NCBI RefSeq assembly: GCF_016802725.1
Contig: NC_052667.1
Span: forward strand, 19,874,846-19,938,845
DNA from: Solenopsis invicta
Taxonomy: Eukaryota > Arthropoda > Insecta > Hymenoptera > Formicidae
DNA length: 64,000 nt
Direction of reading: 5' to 3'
Under the pieces are notes generated by a model that was given only the letters and a program-made list of their open reading frames with translations, did no database searches and was not told the origin of the DNA. Every line of letters starts with the position of its first letter. The stretch's first letter is position 1. Below, piece after piece: positions 24,423 through 38,015 of this stretch. Made by a program: the position numbers and the translations under genes.

Positions 24423-25279
24423 GTATATGAATTAAGTAAATGTAAAAAATTAGTATATGCTCTACATATATATGAAATTTAAAACTTTATTCCTTTACCA
24501 GAAGATAAAATTTTATAATACCTTCTATTTATATTTACACAAAAGTTTGATTGTAATATATTCTATTAATTCAAAAGAAAATAACAAAAATAATAATAAA
24601 TCGTTAACTTTTGAGTAACGGTAACGGTAACGGTATCGATTTATTTTCAGAAAATAACTTTCCAAACTAGACAAAAAATCACAAAATTTCTTATTTTTAC
24701 ATAAAAAATTCCTATTTATATTAATAAAATATGTATTATTGTGTGTAAATCAAGTTTAAAACTAATCACTTGCATAGTTTAAAAATTTATGAAAATGTTA
24801 TAGCTTTATTTCAGCATACGAAATAAGAATGCCTTTAAACAATTTTAAATAAAATTAGATAATAAATACTATTCCATGTTTATGACTACTATTACTTTTC
24901 TAAAACTAATAATTTGTTTGCAACTCTTAAATACATAGTACAATTCACCACGTGTTTTATATCTTAATATTAAGAATTGATACAGCTACTTGATATACGA
25001 CACTATATTTTGTAGTGTACTTTAATTAGAAAATAGATATTTACCTTATTTGCCTTTTAATCACTATTAATATATAATTTTAGTAAAAATAAATTTTTCT
25101 TTTTTGCGAGCAAAATGTATCACAAACTTCTTTTCAGTTAAGCAGCTAGAGGTAAAATGAAACGTAAGCCGGACGTTATAGCTACCTTGCGTTCAAAGGC
25201 CATCATGCGCACATTTCTGTATTGAGAACAAAAGATCATTTGTCACAAAGAGCAAAAGCATTCAATGAACACACTTTTA

Positions 25280-25436
25280 GGGCCAGTTTCACAACCTCCG
25301 TTTAACTTAACTGCCCGGTTGAGTGTCAACCGTAATTGGTTATTTTTAGTCAATTCTACTTAACGACAAATGCGATTGGTCAATTCCGATAGAAAAATCA
25401 GCCGATTGAGTTAACCAAAGGTTGTGAAACTGGCCC
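25280..25436. mobile_element. 157-bp MITE with GGGCCAGTTTCACAAC ends
   Basis: The left end GGGCCAGTTTCACAACCT pairs with the right end AGGTTGTGAAACTGGCCC, both followed by GTTTAACT/AGTTAACC-like sequence. It is non-coding, compact and clearly bounded. No certain target duplication was seen. Confidence 0.8.
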
Positions 25437-25595
25437 TCATTTGTTTATTGCTCATTAAATGTCCTAATGTAATTAGTTGTATCTAAAAGTAACAACCAAT
25501 CACATTTTTCTGTTACATTGGTCATATGAAAATTTTGAGCCTCAACATGGCATTACTTGTCAAAATTATTCGGATACTTTAATTGTACACCCAGT

Positions 25596-25781
25596 GTGTT
25601 TGATTCTGTCCCTGAAGAAATTATTCAAACTGAGAAGTCACCACTTTTTACATACTCACAGTTTATGATTAATGTAGACGACTAAAGCTTATTGGTTGTC
25701 ACATTAATCATGAACTGGAAATATGTAGAAAGATGGTGACTTCTCAGTTTCAAAAATTTCTTCAGAGACAGAATCAAACAC
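25596..25781. repeat. 186-bp hairpin with 80-bp arms
   Basis: GTGTTTGATTCTGTCCCTGA at 25596 pairs with TCTGTCTC..GAATCAAACAC near 25764-25781. The pairing continues through GAGAAGTCACCA and GATTAATGT to a loop of about 26 bp. It could be a small foldback element or a hairpin-RNA source. Confidence 0.8.
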
Positions 25782-26115
25782 GTTGTACGTATAACATACG
25801 TGGTTTGAAAGATACTTGAGAAAATTGTAATTATTTTGGATGCTCAGTTGTTTGACGATTATTTGTGCCAGTAGATGTCAGTTTTTTGTTTTTAATTGGA
25901 AAAATATTCCCAAGCAGAACAACGAGTCACAGTAATGTCGAATCAAGATAACATCAAAGTCATGATTGATCGAAAAATGACCTTTAATATAATCATTTTG
26001 TGCAGTTATGACGTCATTTTGATAATTTCATTTTTTTTCTGAGGAACACCAGATTAAATTTATGATGTATTTTATATTTTTAGTTTAAAAAATTGTCCGG
26101 TTTAAAATTTATTTC

Positions 26116-26353
26116 CAGACAGCACAGTGACGTTTTAAAAACATACTTTGAACTTACATTTTGGACGTTTTGAATATATTAAAACATCCAGTTTAGATCC
26201 ATGGATATCTTGAAAACGTTTTAAAAACATCTAGTGTTACCATTATATGGAGTTCTTAAAAACGTCCATTTTAAGATACAATGGACTAAAACTGAACTAA
26301 TGTCCAAAAATAGACGTCCAATGGACATCCATTAGACGTCGTTGTGCTATCTG
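26116..26353. mobile_element. TIR element with internal ACGTTTT/AAAACAT array
   Basis: The left end CAGACAGCACAGTGACGT pairs with the right end ACGTCGTTGTGCTATCTG (15 of 18 positions). Inside, diverged copies of GGACGTTTTAAAAACATCC and GGACGTCCAATGGACATCC fill the element. No reading frame is present. The structure resembles 58999-59130. Confidence 0.65.
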
Positions 26354-26639
26354 AACTCGATGCTTGCCATTACTGCGTGCAGTCTGAACTAAGCTTTAAA
26401 ACCAGATTGAGAGCACACTTCACACAAAACGCCTCGTAATGAAAATAAAACTTCTCGAGCAATTTTTAATGAAAATTATCAAGTCAGCGAAAGCAACACG
26501 TCGCGAGCAGACTTCGAAAATTTTTTGCATAAAATGGACATTTTTTAAATATCCAAATGTAATCATATTTTGTACATCAAATAACGTTTTTAAAACATTC
26601 GTATTAAGTCCATGGACGTTTGGACCAAATTGAAACCAA

Positions 26640-27407
26640 GTTTCACATGTCTACTTGCTACATTGCAGAGATTATTACCGTTAAAATATTATAATTATGT
26701 AACAGATTGAAAGCTTCGGCTTTATCTTCATGCCATCTTCAGTAAGGGTTTGTAATATTGTGTGCAAAAACTTCCTTTCGTATTGATGTATTTAAATTAT
26801 TATTACTTTATGCTCATTTATTATGTCTAATTCTAGTCGTTATGTAGGTTAACATTTTCGGTTTTAATTATTCTTTAATTTTCTGATACTAAGAATTATA
26901 AGGATAAACAGTAAATTAAATAGATAATTCATCTACATTGGTGAAAATGGATATAAACGGCGAGTTCTTGACTTTTTCAACATTACATATAACTTTAATT
27001 CTTAAAAATTAGTACTCAATTTATAAAGAGAAAAGCAACAAAAGAAATACGCATCAACATTCTTGCTCGTTATTCACTCGACGACAAATACAAATGACAA
27101 TTAGATGCTTCGTCAAAGCTTTAATGTAAATAAACTTTCAATTTAATTTACTGTTTAGCCTTATAATTGTAAAAGCTAGAAAATTAAAGAATAATTAAAA
27201 TCGAAAGTGTTAATTTGCATTGGTGGAATATGACATAAATTAGCATAAATTAATAATAATTTTAATACATCAAAGAAAAAAAAGCTTTGCATACAATAAC
27301 ACAAACTCTTGCTGAAGAAGACATGAAGATAAAGCTGAAACTTTCAATCTGTTACATAAGTATAATAGTTTAACGGTTAATCTCTGTAGCAAGTAGATAT
27401 GTGAAAC
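26640..27407. repeat. 768-bp foldback element with long imperfect arms
   Basis: The left arm starts GTTTCACATGTCTACTTGCT and the right arm ends AGCAAGTAGATATGTGAAAC. Pairing continues through AACAGATTGAAAGCTTC.GC against GC.GAAACTTTCAATCTGTT and further inside through AATTATTCTTTAATTTTCT against AGAAAATTAAAGAATAATT. The centre is unpaired. No gene is present. Confidence 0.75.
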
Positions 27408-27909
27408 ATCAGAGATGTCTTCATTTATATTTTGTACATATTGTTGTAGAACATGGTTTTCAATCAAATGCCTCAATTAATTACTTATAAAATAAAAAAT
27501 AAGATAAAATAAAAACAGTAGATACAAAATTAATATACTGTCGATAGATTTTCGGTATTATGTTAGTACTGAAATTGACAAACAAAATATGTCGAGCATT
27601 GGTACTGAACGAGTACTGATAGATTTTCAACATTGTTCAGTTTGTTAGAATACAAACCTTGATGCCGGCTCCACTCACAATCAGAGACAGTGCGAGTAAG
27701 TCGCGCGTGGATCCAAATTATCGCCCTGCGTTCCTACCAGATACGGTACTGAATGTGAAGTGTGAACGAGCGACAAACACAAGCGACAAAGATAGATTTG
27801 TCAGCTGATTGGCGATAGAGATGAAAAGTAGAAGCGGAAGAAATAGACGTTTGAGTGATTACTCACAGACCTTTAAAATGTTCAACAAAAATGTCTTTAA
27901 TGCATGTTC

Positions 27910-27952
27910 GTTTTAACATCACATCCGTTTTGTTAACATCACATCCGTTTTA
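27910..27952. repeat. 20-bp tandem duplication
   Basis: TTAACATCACATCCGTTTT occurs twice in direct succession. It lies in a GC-richer stretch (27650-28100) that otherwise shows no gene. Confidence 0.7.
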
Positions 27953-28105
27953 ATTTGCGCGAATTGTTGCGCTACTATACTCTGTTAACTTTCACTTAGA
28001 ACTCTCTCGGTTAAGCTCGATTTTGAATATCTGTGTTATTTGATCGCATCGGTCGAAGAGTCTGACGCTGCGCTTCACCGGTCGAGAGCACAAACCCCAA
28101 AGCTA

Positions 28106-28379
28106 CAAGGGCGGATTAAGACTCATGCCGCCCCTAGACATCTTTATTAAATCTTTGCTATCCTTACTCAAGCCTCAAGTGTAACTTAAATTACTCGAAT
28201 TTTATATTCTGCAAATTCTGCTTTCTTCTCATATTATTTTATGTTAAAGATTTTAGTTGATTGCGTCAGCCACTACAAGATAAGTTATAAAAAAATTGTT
28301 TTACAAAATACCATCCTTCTAAATTTGCCGTCCCTAGACAATAACCTAAATTAGGCTTGGGGGAGCTAACTCATCCCTG
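28106..28379. mobile_element. hAT-type MITE with 8-bp target duplication
   Basis: CAAAGCTA stands directly on both sides (28098-28105 and 28380-28387). The ends are CAAGGGCGGATTAAG and CTAACTCATCCCTG, a diverged inverted pair. The element is 274 bp and non-coding. Confidence 0.75.
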
Positions 28380-28387
28380 CAAAGCTA

Positions 28388-31300
28388 TCGTTAGACAAAA
28401 GATAGTCGGGAGAAACAAATTTTTGAGGAAAACGGCCTCATTGATCCTGATCTACTTCTTGTCTCTCGTCATAGCTGATTTGAACAGACAAAGGATCGTA
28501 CCGGTAAAATCAATATTTTGTAAAGCCCAATAACTGCTGACATTTCTTTGCGTGTACTGACAGAAAGAAAAACTTATTTGCTCCGAAGACAAACGATGTC
28601 CTGATGGACCAATCGTTAACATCAAAGCTTCGTATCTTATTATTTTGAAGAAAATTAGCAAAACAGAATATTTAAGTAAACATGTAATAATTAGAGTTTA
28701 ACAGTTACGCTTATCTATTAATTTAATTGAAAATTAGAGGATCAAAAGATCCGAAATTATCGTTCCGGTTCTGAAAAAATGCCATATCATAGGGATTATC
28801 TTGTATGAATAATATAAATGTGTTTGTACATATCGGATATTGTGTATAAACAATGTATGCTTTTCTGCGAGTAAAATTAAGCTGCCGAGGAAACTGTCGA
28901 AAAATTATATGACTTTTAATAAACATTTGTTAAGAGAGAAAGAGAGAAAAATATCGAAGTGCAATTTATGCACTAATAAAAAAAAGCAAATGTCTTCTAT
29001 TTATATCCCTCATTAATACTTGTATTAAGAAACTCATATAATTATGTTATCTTCGACAAATAAATTTTTGTGCAGAGATATAAATATAAAACAAAATGTA
29101 CAGCATTATTTACTGTTAATTCTTTATTTACTTTTAATTAATAATTAATTCACTTTAAACTTTTTGAATATAATGTATTAATATCTTTGTGCCTCAATTA
29201 AAACATGAATTGCACAATGAACACTATTACGGCAATAATGAGTGCCGGGAAAAACAGGAGAAACCCGATTACAACGACGAGAGACAATTGCCATCACGAG
29301 CGAACGCAGAGAATTTGCGACGTATGTACGTACCTAAGAAGGCAAATAAAGTAGAGTTTTTATTTCGTTGTATAAGATGCTAGATATTAATTAATAAATA
29401 TTATTAGATTTACAAGAAACGCTTTTATCAAAAGAAGTGTTTGCGAGGCAGCCACAAAATAAAGTTTTTTGTTAATCAACTGGTTTTGATGTTTTTGGTA
29501 AAGATAAACAAAATAACAGTAAATGAAGAAAACCGAAATATTAAATGAGAATGGTGGAAAGCTGAATTACAAAATTGAAATAAAGATACAACAAATTTTA
29601 GAGAACCAAAACTGTCTGTGTGAATTGCACTCGATTTGATTACTCGTTATTTGTTGTTGTTCGTATCAAATTTCTCGACTGCTCTTCCCGGCACGCTCAG
29701 GAATTTCGTGTAAACAAAGCGAGCAAACCGGGAAGAATCCCAATCACGTCGGTGGTTATGCGAAAGCGACAAGCTGAAAGATCCTGACAATTAAGGCACG
29801 CGGCCTTCACGCAAAACTAGTACGCAATTAATCTAAATCTTGACGGGCTTTAAACAAGAAGTAAAAAAATAATAATTTAAAATTTAATGATTCAATACAT
29901 TAGCTATATAAATTTTGATTTTTTAATTTAAAGGAAATATGTTTTTCTATTGTGTACTTCCATTATTTCTTAAAAGTTTGCAAAGATTGTTTCTTTCCAG
30001 CATCCCAATAGTGTTCGTCGAATTCACAGTAAAATGGATCTTCATTTTACCATACAAAAGTTTGTTCGCCACCTCCCTAGTTATTATCACGATATCAGTG
30101 TAATTTGGGCTTCATCAATGAAAAACTGCTGACCACGTTGATCTGATGGCACATCCGGGACAAACCCTTTATCAGTTGTTCGAGCGTAACGAAATGACTC
30201 TTGTTTTGTAAGAAAAATAGTTCGAGCAAATACCTCATATTTACCTTGTTACATGAGTATATTTTTCAATAGTAATGGCAGTAACATAATTTTTTTTTTT
30301 TTGAAAGTATAACTTTTTAGCTTTAATACGCCGTATTTAAAAGTCCTTAAAAATTTTTTGTTGCAAAGATATTATTTTTTAAAGGAAAAGTATATTTTTG
30401 AACAATTTCTAATTTTTGCTTAATGGTTTTTCTTTTGTAACATAACAATAAATCATTTTTTAACAATGCCAATTATGCAGTCACATTTTTGAGATTCTGA
30501 ACTTTCATGTGAAAAAGAGAATGTTGAAAAATGTTGATTGGAACCAAAGATATAACTTTTCAAAATTGAAAAAGTCTCCCAGACACGAAAATGTATTTAC
30601 GTATTTTACGGGACGGTGTGTTTAAAGGTTAAAATAACTATATACCCATATAAAAGTATGCCATGAGTTCGAAAGAATACACGCAATTTTACACCTGAAA
30701 GTTTGCTAAAGCCGTGCATTATAATGATAATGAACAATGAAACTTATATTTCGAGAGTACCGAGAAGATGTGTGACTATATAAAAATATCCATTACAACA
30801 ATTATAAAAATATTGGTAATCAGTAAGACTGGTTTTTGTGCAATAGCTCCAGATGAGAAATTTTTAAAATTAAAAAGTAATTTTTCCATAAAAATTATTA
30901 ATGTAGCAACAGATAATTAAAAAATATCCAAGATTCCACTTGCTTTTATTATTTAAATGCTGATAATATAATGAAAGTTAACAAAATCAATTTTTTAACT
31001 TTTTTTGTTTTCTTCTTTATCATAATAATACTTTATCAACATTGTAGAATTTCTTAATGTAATGTGAAACATATAAAACATTCTTCATTCTAGAAAACGT
31101 TAATTAAGCCAAAAAAAAGAAAATTCGAATATTTTGAAAATTAAGCATTTTGGCAACTCCGCATTTATGAATTCAACTACATTTATTTAGCATTACGCAC
31201 CTGTAAAAATTTATAGAAATCAAACTTCTTTAACCTTCTAAAGTTGAGCTCAATTTGGGCAAGTTTTTTTAATAGCGAAAACAATGTAAAATTAACAACA

Positions 31301-31948
31301 ATTTGTGAGAAATAAACGAACATTAAATTAATTTTCCATTGACTCAATTTATTTTCAATGCAATTAATAAACACAGATACTTCCAGGGTGATTTGGAAAT
31401 ACGTCAGGATTAAATAAAAAGATATAACCAACTGTGTAGAGTGTTAAAAGATCTTCAAGTTTGTAGGTTTATAATTATTGATTGTGAAAAGTTGTAATTG
31501 TGAAATCGCGCGTGACTTAATTACAATGAGATAAATAATCAAATGAATGCTACATTTGAGACAGTATACGTAATTGAGCATCATGTTCTTCAATAATAAC
31601 TTATAGGTTTTATTCACATAAAGCTAGATGATATATAATATTGAAAGAAATCGAGACACAGATTTCCTTATCAGCAATAATTTCATATTAATATATTTTA
31701 CAGAAAAAATTCAGAGAAATTTCTCTTTAAATTATCTTAAAATTTCTTTGCTTATTTCTTTTTATTATGTTAAAAATTTATCTTCAGTTTCTTCTAAAAT
31801 TTTTTGTAGATAGGTCTTACAAAGAAATTGTCGAATAATTTTTTAGCAGTATTCTTTGTAAATTCTTTAAAAACTTGTCAGAGTTCTTTCTATAGTTTTG
31901 TCTTTTGTTTCTCTTCAATTTCTTTGCAAAGAGATTTCATTCAGAACA
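28388..31948. other. Gene-free interval with one dispersed repeat
   Basis: No exon with a recognisable domain was found. Positions 29690-29830 are GC-richer and could be regulatory. The short open frame at 29189-29383 is hydrophilic and unrecognised. A dispersed repeat at 30340-30575 is listed separately. Confidence 0.4.
30340..30575. repeat. Dispersed repeat shared with 63120-63345
   Basis: Shared direct-orientation words include GAACAATTT.T..TTTTGCTTAATG, GTTGAAAAATRTTGATTGGAACC and ATAACTTTTCAAA.TTGAAAAAGTC. Boundaries are approximate. Neither copy encodes anything recognisable. Confidence 0.7.
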
Positions 31949-34900
31949 TTATTTTGGGCGCCACACTACGATGGTGTAATCGTTTGATGTCGTGAGTGTA
32001 CCGTTTAGATAACTCATCTGCAAAATAAAAAAATTAAAAAAATATAAAAATATATTCTATTTTTTGAAAAAATATACATTTACGTATGTATAATAACGTA
32101 ATTATTATGTACAGGATATTCAGCAACAGGTGAGAGAAAACTTAAGTGGTGATAAAATAAGATAAAGATCAAGAATAATCAAATTACGATTAAGGTTTTG
32201 TTTCTTAATTGTAAATACTTAAATATTCCTATGTCTTAGACAATTATATATGTAAATTTTTAAACATTTTCTTAACTACAAAACCAAGAATAATACACAA
32301 TTTTGATAGCATTATTTTTTAATTATTATATCTTTATATTTACGTGTTTTTCAACATTTTATTATACGAATGTTTAAACAATTATAATTAAAAAATAAAA
32401 TTTTAAATGCAATTTTGTTTTTCTTGATTTTTGTCTTATTACATCATTTAGAATTAAAAATTTTCTCCCATTTGTTTCCAAACTCTGTATATAACATAAA
32501 TATATATAACATCTAGCTACATTCATAGGTTATTATAGTTTAGAAAAACCTATAATAGCTATAAGAATGTCGTCAATTTTCAAAATTTGATTAATGCTGT
32601 TTTGTGCAAATTTTCAATATTATCATATTATTTGAGTCAATATGATCAAAAAATGTAAAAAAGCAAACGATATTCACAAAAGAAAAGTTGCATTAATAGA
32701 CAAAATTATCAGAACGCTATATCTTAAACATTATTTTTTAAATAAAATATTAATAAAACAGTAAAATTTCTTTTTTATTTAAAAAGAACTCAAAAGGCTT
32801 AATGTTCACCAAATAATGATGAAATCTGATTTTAAAATTTAATTATAAGTACAAATTTAATTTTCAAACTGCATTTCTGACTATATGTATATAAATACGT
32901 TCAATAAATTTTTTCCTGAAAGTCAACAATGCAACACTTTATACAAATTTTTCACGTATATGTTACTCACACTTTTAATCTCATGATAGAACGGTGAATA
33001 CAAAGTAGCAATTGATTCTGACGGATCCATAAGGCTCGAAACGTAGCAATATCCCGTGGTGCTCGTTATCAAACATCCTTGCGTCAGATGCATCCCTGTT
33101 ATATAATCTGAATACCCATCGGAAATAAATTTTGCCAACTGAAAACCGTTCTTTGGATTTAGCACGTGCACCATGCCTTTCGTGTCCCCAACGCAAATCC
33201 ACTCCTTTTGCATGCTCATGCATGTGGCTTCATTTGGAAACTGAAATGTATATCCACGATATAATAATATTTGTTTTAACATTAACGGCATTAGGGAATC
33301 GTAAAATAAATTAAGGACATTTTTTTATTAAAAGATATTTTTGAATAATGAAATACTTTCATATATAACTAAATATATATCAAAATGGTACACATTTTTT
33401 CTGTTATTAGCACACACTTTTGTTAAAGTACTTAAAAACTTAGTCATACATATAGATCTGCAAATAATTTTGTTAAACCAAGATTATGCAAAACGATAAG
33501 AAATGTTACATAAAGTTTTGATATTTTGGTTTGAGCGTCTTGCACAATTATTTTGATATCAACAAACTAACGAAACTATTTCAAGATTTTTATACAGCTA
33601 AATTAAAAAGAAATACTTTAGAAAAATCTTTCTTCACCGCGGTGAAATCATCCTTTGTTTTTTTTCTATATCCGTGTATATTTTAATTATTTAAACTCTT
33701 TAAAATTATGTAAAAATCTAATTCAAAATTTTAATAAAAACTTGTCGATAATATTTGAAATTTTACTTTTTCTGAGGATCTTAAAAATATGGAATAAAAT
33801 TACTGTAATAGTCTTCATGGTCCTCTCGGCCCTTTGATCCCAAACGCACACCGTTTCGTTGAGAGACAAGATGTATTCCGAGTCCATAGCAAGCTTTTTC
33901 ACGGGTTTGTTGTTCGGCCGGTAGTTTCTAATCGGCTTGTGTCCTAATCTCGAATCAAACAAAAATACGCTCCCGCGTTCCGAGCCTGTCGCAAAGAGAG
34001 ATTGCTTTGGACACGAGGATATGCATTTCGTGCAATTCAGCTCATTCCTAGAATGTTTGATATTGATAGAAAACGATACGACCTAATTGATAATATTGAT
34101 AAAAATTTCGGTCTGACGAGTGTGATCTATAGAATTGAGTTTCCGAATCATTTGTCGACAAGCGAGATACGGAAAGTGGTACGTGCATTTTAAGTAATAT
34201 ATATCTTTTTTATCGCGAACCGACCGAAACAAGTAGTCTTTTGTTATCACGTACGTGTTATACGTTGTTAGCTGGACGAAGCCGGTGTCCGTGAGCATAC
34301 ACGACTTGACGGTCTGGTTCCAGCTGCAACTGTAGATTGTGTTGTCTATCGCCGTCAGATCCAAAATTTCTGTGTTATGCACGAAATCGATGCGAACGGG
34401 GTTTGCTTTGATTTTTTGTCTAAAACAGGAATCCCCAATGTCGTGAGAGAGTAGCTCTTCGTGCGATGGAATTTTCCAGGAAAGCAGACTGTAATAACTC
34501 CCGGCTACTATACAAGTGGTCCCATCCTAAGCATTAAAATCGTCAGCATTATATTGTTGTCTACGGGAAGAAATATCCACCCAAGAACAGATTATATCAA
34601 AATAACATTAAAATAAATCATGATTGATTGAAAAGTGACTTTTAATACGAGATTACTACTTATATCTTTCTAACGTTAATATTCTGAGTAAAAGTTCATT
34701 CACATAATTCAAAACTTTATACACTTTTATGAATATTTTTCTCTTTATACGTTACAAGATACTAAAATAACTGCACCAGCATTTAATGTAAAAAACCTTA
34801 TTAAACATTATTTTAAATTATCAATACTTTAAAAATAAAACTATACTAAACCTTAATTAGCTTAAAATGTACATATAGTTGCGCTCTAATAACAGTTTAA

Positions 34901-37900
34901 AAAGTTTTGTACAAAAGTTGATTCTGACTGATTTTTCACATTGAATCCTAATCTATCATCAAAATTCCCAAATTCCACTTTAAGATATAAAAATTTTTTT
35001 AATATACAATATTATGAGGTTTTATTGAATTTTTAAAAACAAATCAGAATTATTGAGCTTTTAATTCGTTTTTCTACATGAAAGTCATGTAGATATTATA
35101 GGCAAATTTTCATATTTCTGTAAATATGCAGTCTTCTATTTTATTCCTCTTCGTTTCTCCATTGCACATATTTTAAATTCTTTACTAAAAGATATAATGT
35201 TCGATTAAAAAGTTTTTATTTCTATAACATAAAATCTCAAAATATAATATGATATTCACACGTTATTAAAAAAATCTTTAAACTCGCGTTGAATTGCATT
35301 TTCAATTTCTTTCATTCTTTATTTAAAAATCTTTACTTTCTCCGTCTTCTTTAATTCCTTTCTCTTATCTATTTGTTTCTATTTCATTACCATTTAAATG
35401 CTAATAGATGCATTAATGCCTCCTTAAAAATTGAGACGATCGAATAATAAATTAGTTATTATAAATTATTTATTATTATGTATAACAAATAATTATTATT
35501 TATAGTAATTATAATTGTAATGGAAGGGCCCCAACTGCCTATAAACCGATTGCTTACAGCATTGATAGCCAGTCGCAGCTAGGTCTTCGTGCTTGTATCG
35601 TTTATGTGACTTTATATATTTTTCTCCAGTTCAATGAACTGCGCGCCAAATTAATTTTTAGTCATAACACAATTTTACATTGAAAATATCACGTATTATT
35701 AAACATTAACACCCGCCCCCCCCCGAAAAGCCTGGCTGAGGTGATATTTTTTGCAATATTTTCTTTACAGTTTTTTTTATGAGGGAAAAGGGTTAATGTT
35801 TAATAATACGTGATATTTTAAATTTAGAATTGTGTTCTGACTGAAAATTATTTTAGCGCGCAATTCATTGAACTTAACGAAAGTATATAAAATCACATAA
35901 ACAATACAAACACGAAGACCTAGCTGCGACCGTAGAAGGCATTCTTTTTTAACTAAATTTTTATTCAAACAAATAATGTTTTGTATAACCATATGTTATT
36001 TCAATGAAACAAATTTCAATAAATAGGAATGCTGAATCTAAATAGGCCTTTTTCTGTGTACGAAAGATTTGTAGGCAAACGTGCGTTGGCTATCGATGCT
36101 GTAGGCAATTGGAGCTCTCCCATTTTTTCAATAACGTATATTGAACTGATCTACCAGTTATATACACGTATCAGCACAAGTTGTTCACAGGTCATCACGA
36201 GAGAATTCGTAGCGATTACAGAGATCAAGCAACGTTTAGCGGAGTCTTGACTTGAATGAGTGACCGCTTGGAAATTTCCAAAAAAAATATTCCTAAGAAT
36301 AGAATTTTTCTTGCAAAAATTTTTTAAAAATATTATATTATAAAATATTATTTCGTTCATTGAGATTATGTGGTATAATATATTTATGCGGATATTTCAA
36401 ACAAATTTTAGATGATTTTATTTAATCATATATGACCATGGCTTTATATGGCTAAAATTCATATATGAGCATATAATATTATTTCCTGTATGAACATATA
36501 AGAGGTTTTTTCTCTGAGTTAATCCATTCTAAATGAATTTTTTCAAAAAAATGTATAAAATTTTAAAAATGCGCCGATTATAAGGAGAATATGTTACTCT
36601 TTGAAATAACTGCTGTACTACTGTTAACAGATAAAACACAAGTTATAGTATTTTTATTTTTTAAATAAAAGTAGTGGTTTCTTTAATTTCTTTTTGAATA
36701 AAATTAAACTGGTACTATCTGTGTATTTCTATTAAAAAATCTATTCTAATTCAAGTGGAAGTATTTAATTGAAAAAAATTTCAATGAAATATACATATAA
36801 TCTCAAAGAATTAACCTCCAGGCACCCTTTTTTAGGATTATCTTTTTGAAACTCTTTGCCCTCCGACGCCATTTTTAACAAAACGACAAATGATATTTGA
36901 CGTTATAGTCTTTTAACATAACCAACAAGGCTACTAGATGGCACTAATAAAATATTTCGGTGTTACCATTTTAAACGCAGACCTCAGAATTATTTTTTTC
37001 TTACGTACTATGTATAGTACAAACGTACCCAGGAGGTTAAAGAAGAAACAGAAATACAAAATTTTATTAAAATAAAAAATTTTTAATCTACAAAAACTTG
37101 GCGCTGCTAGATGACTAAATATAACGTGTGTTTTGTAATAATAAAATAATAATTTCTTTTAAGGTCAAAATATTGAACAATAAATTATAACAAGCCACAA
37201 ATAAGGTTGAGTGGAACAAAATAAAAATTTTACAATAATACTTTAAAATTTAAAGTTTCTCTATATACAGATTTCTTATACAATTATGTATATAAATATG
37301 TTTCGGATTTACATGTCCGTCTTCAGTATGTTACAATTCCGATAATGTTGTAAAATATAATAGTTATAGTTACTTAGAAAATTATAATGACTTACAATGT
37401 TACTTAAATGTTAAATTTAATCTTCAACTTACTTTGCATAATTACTTTTGTAATGCATACCTTACAAGTGTTACATTTATGGCATTCTTTCTTAAATCAA
37501 TTCCTCTCATGACTTATCTAACTGCTCCAAGTTTTTGTAGTTTAAAAATTTTTTATTTCAATAAAATTTTATATTCCTGTTTTCTCTTTAATTCGTTGAG
37601 ATTATATGTGATATATTCCGTTAAAACTTTTTACAATTAAATAAATCCACTTAGGTTAGAATAGATTTTTCATTAAAAATACATAGATAATACCACACAG
37701 ATTGCACTTGCATTTTATTTGTTAAAAGTAGTACAGCAGTTATTTCACAAAGCAATATAATTTACCTTATAATTTGCGCATTGTAAAGATTTCATACATT
37801 TTTTTGAAAAAATACATTTATATTAGATTGAATTTGAGATACTTATTTTTTAGACTATACTATTTATGTTGAAATAGGAAGATTTTTCAATGATAATACA

Positions 37901-37984
37901 GAAATAGTATTATTTAGACTTGGATTTTGCAGAAAATAAGAAAGATTTAAGAGATACACACACACGCACGCAAGCACGCACGCA

Positions 37985-38015
<31 letters not shown>

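Noticed and set aside
36029..36250. 73-codon plus-strand frame as a gene
   Set aside because: It runs through the 5S-like dispersed repeat and has no recognisable domain.
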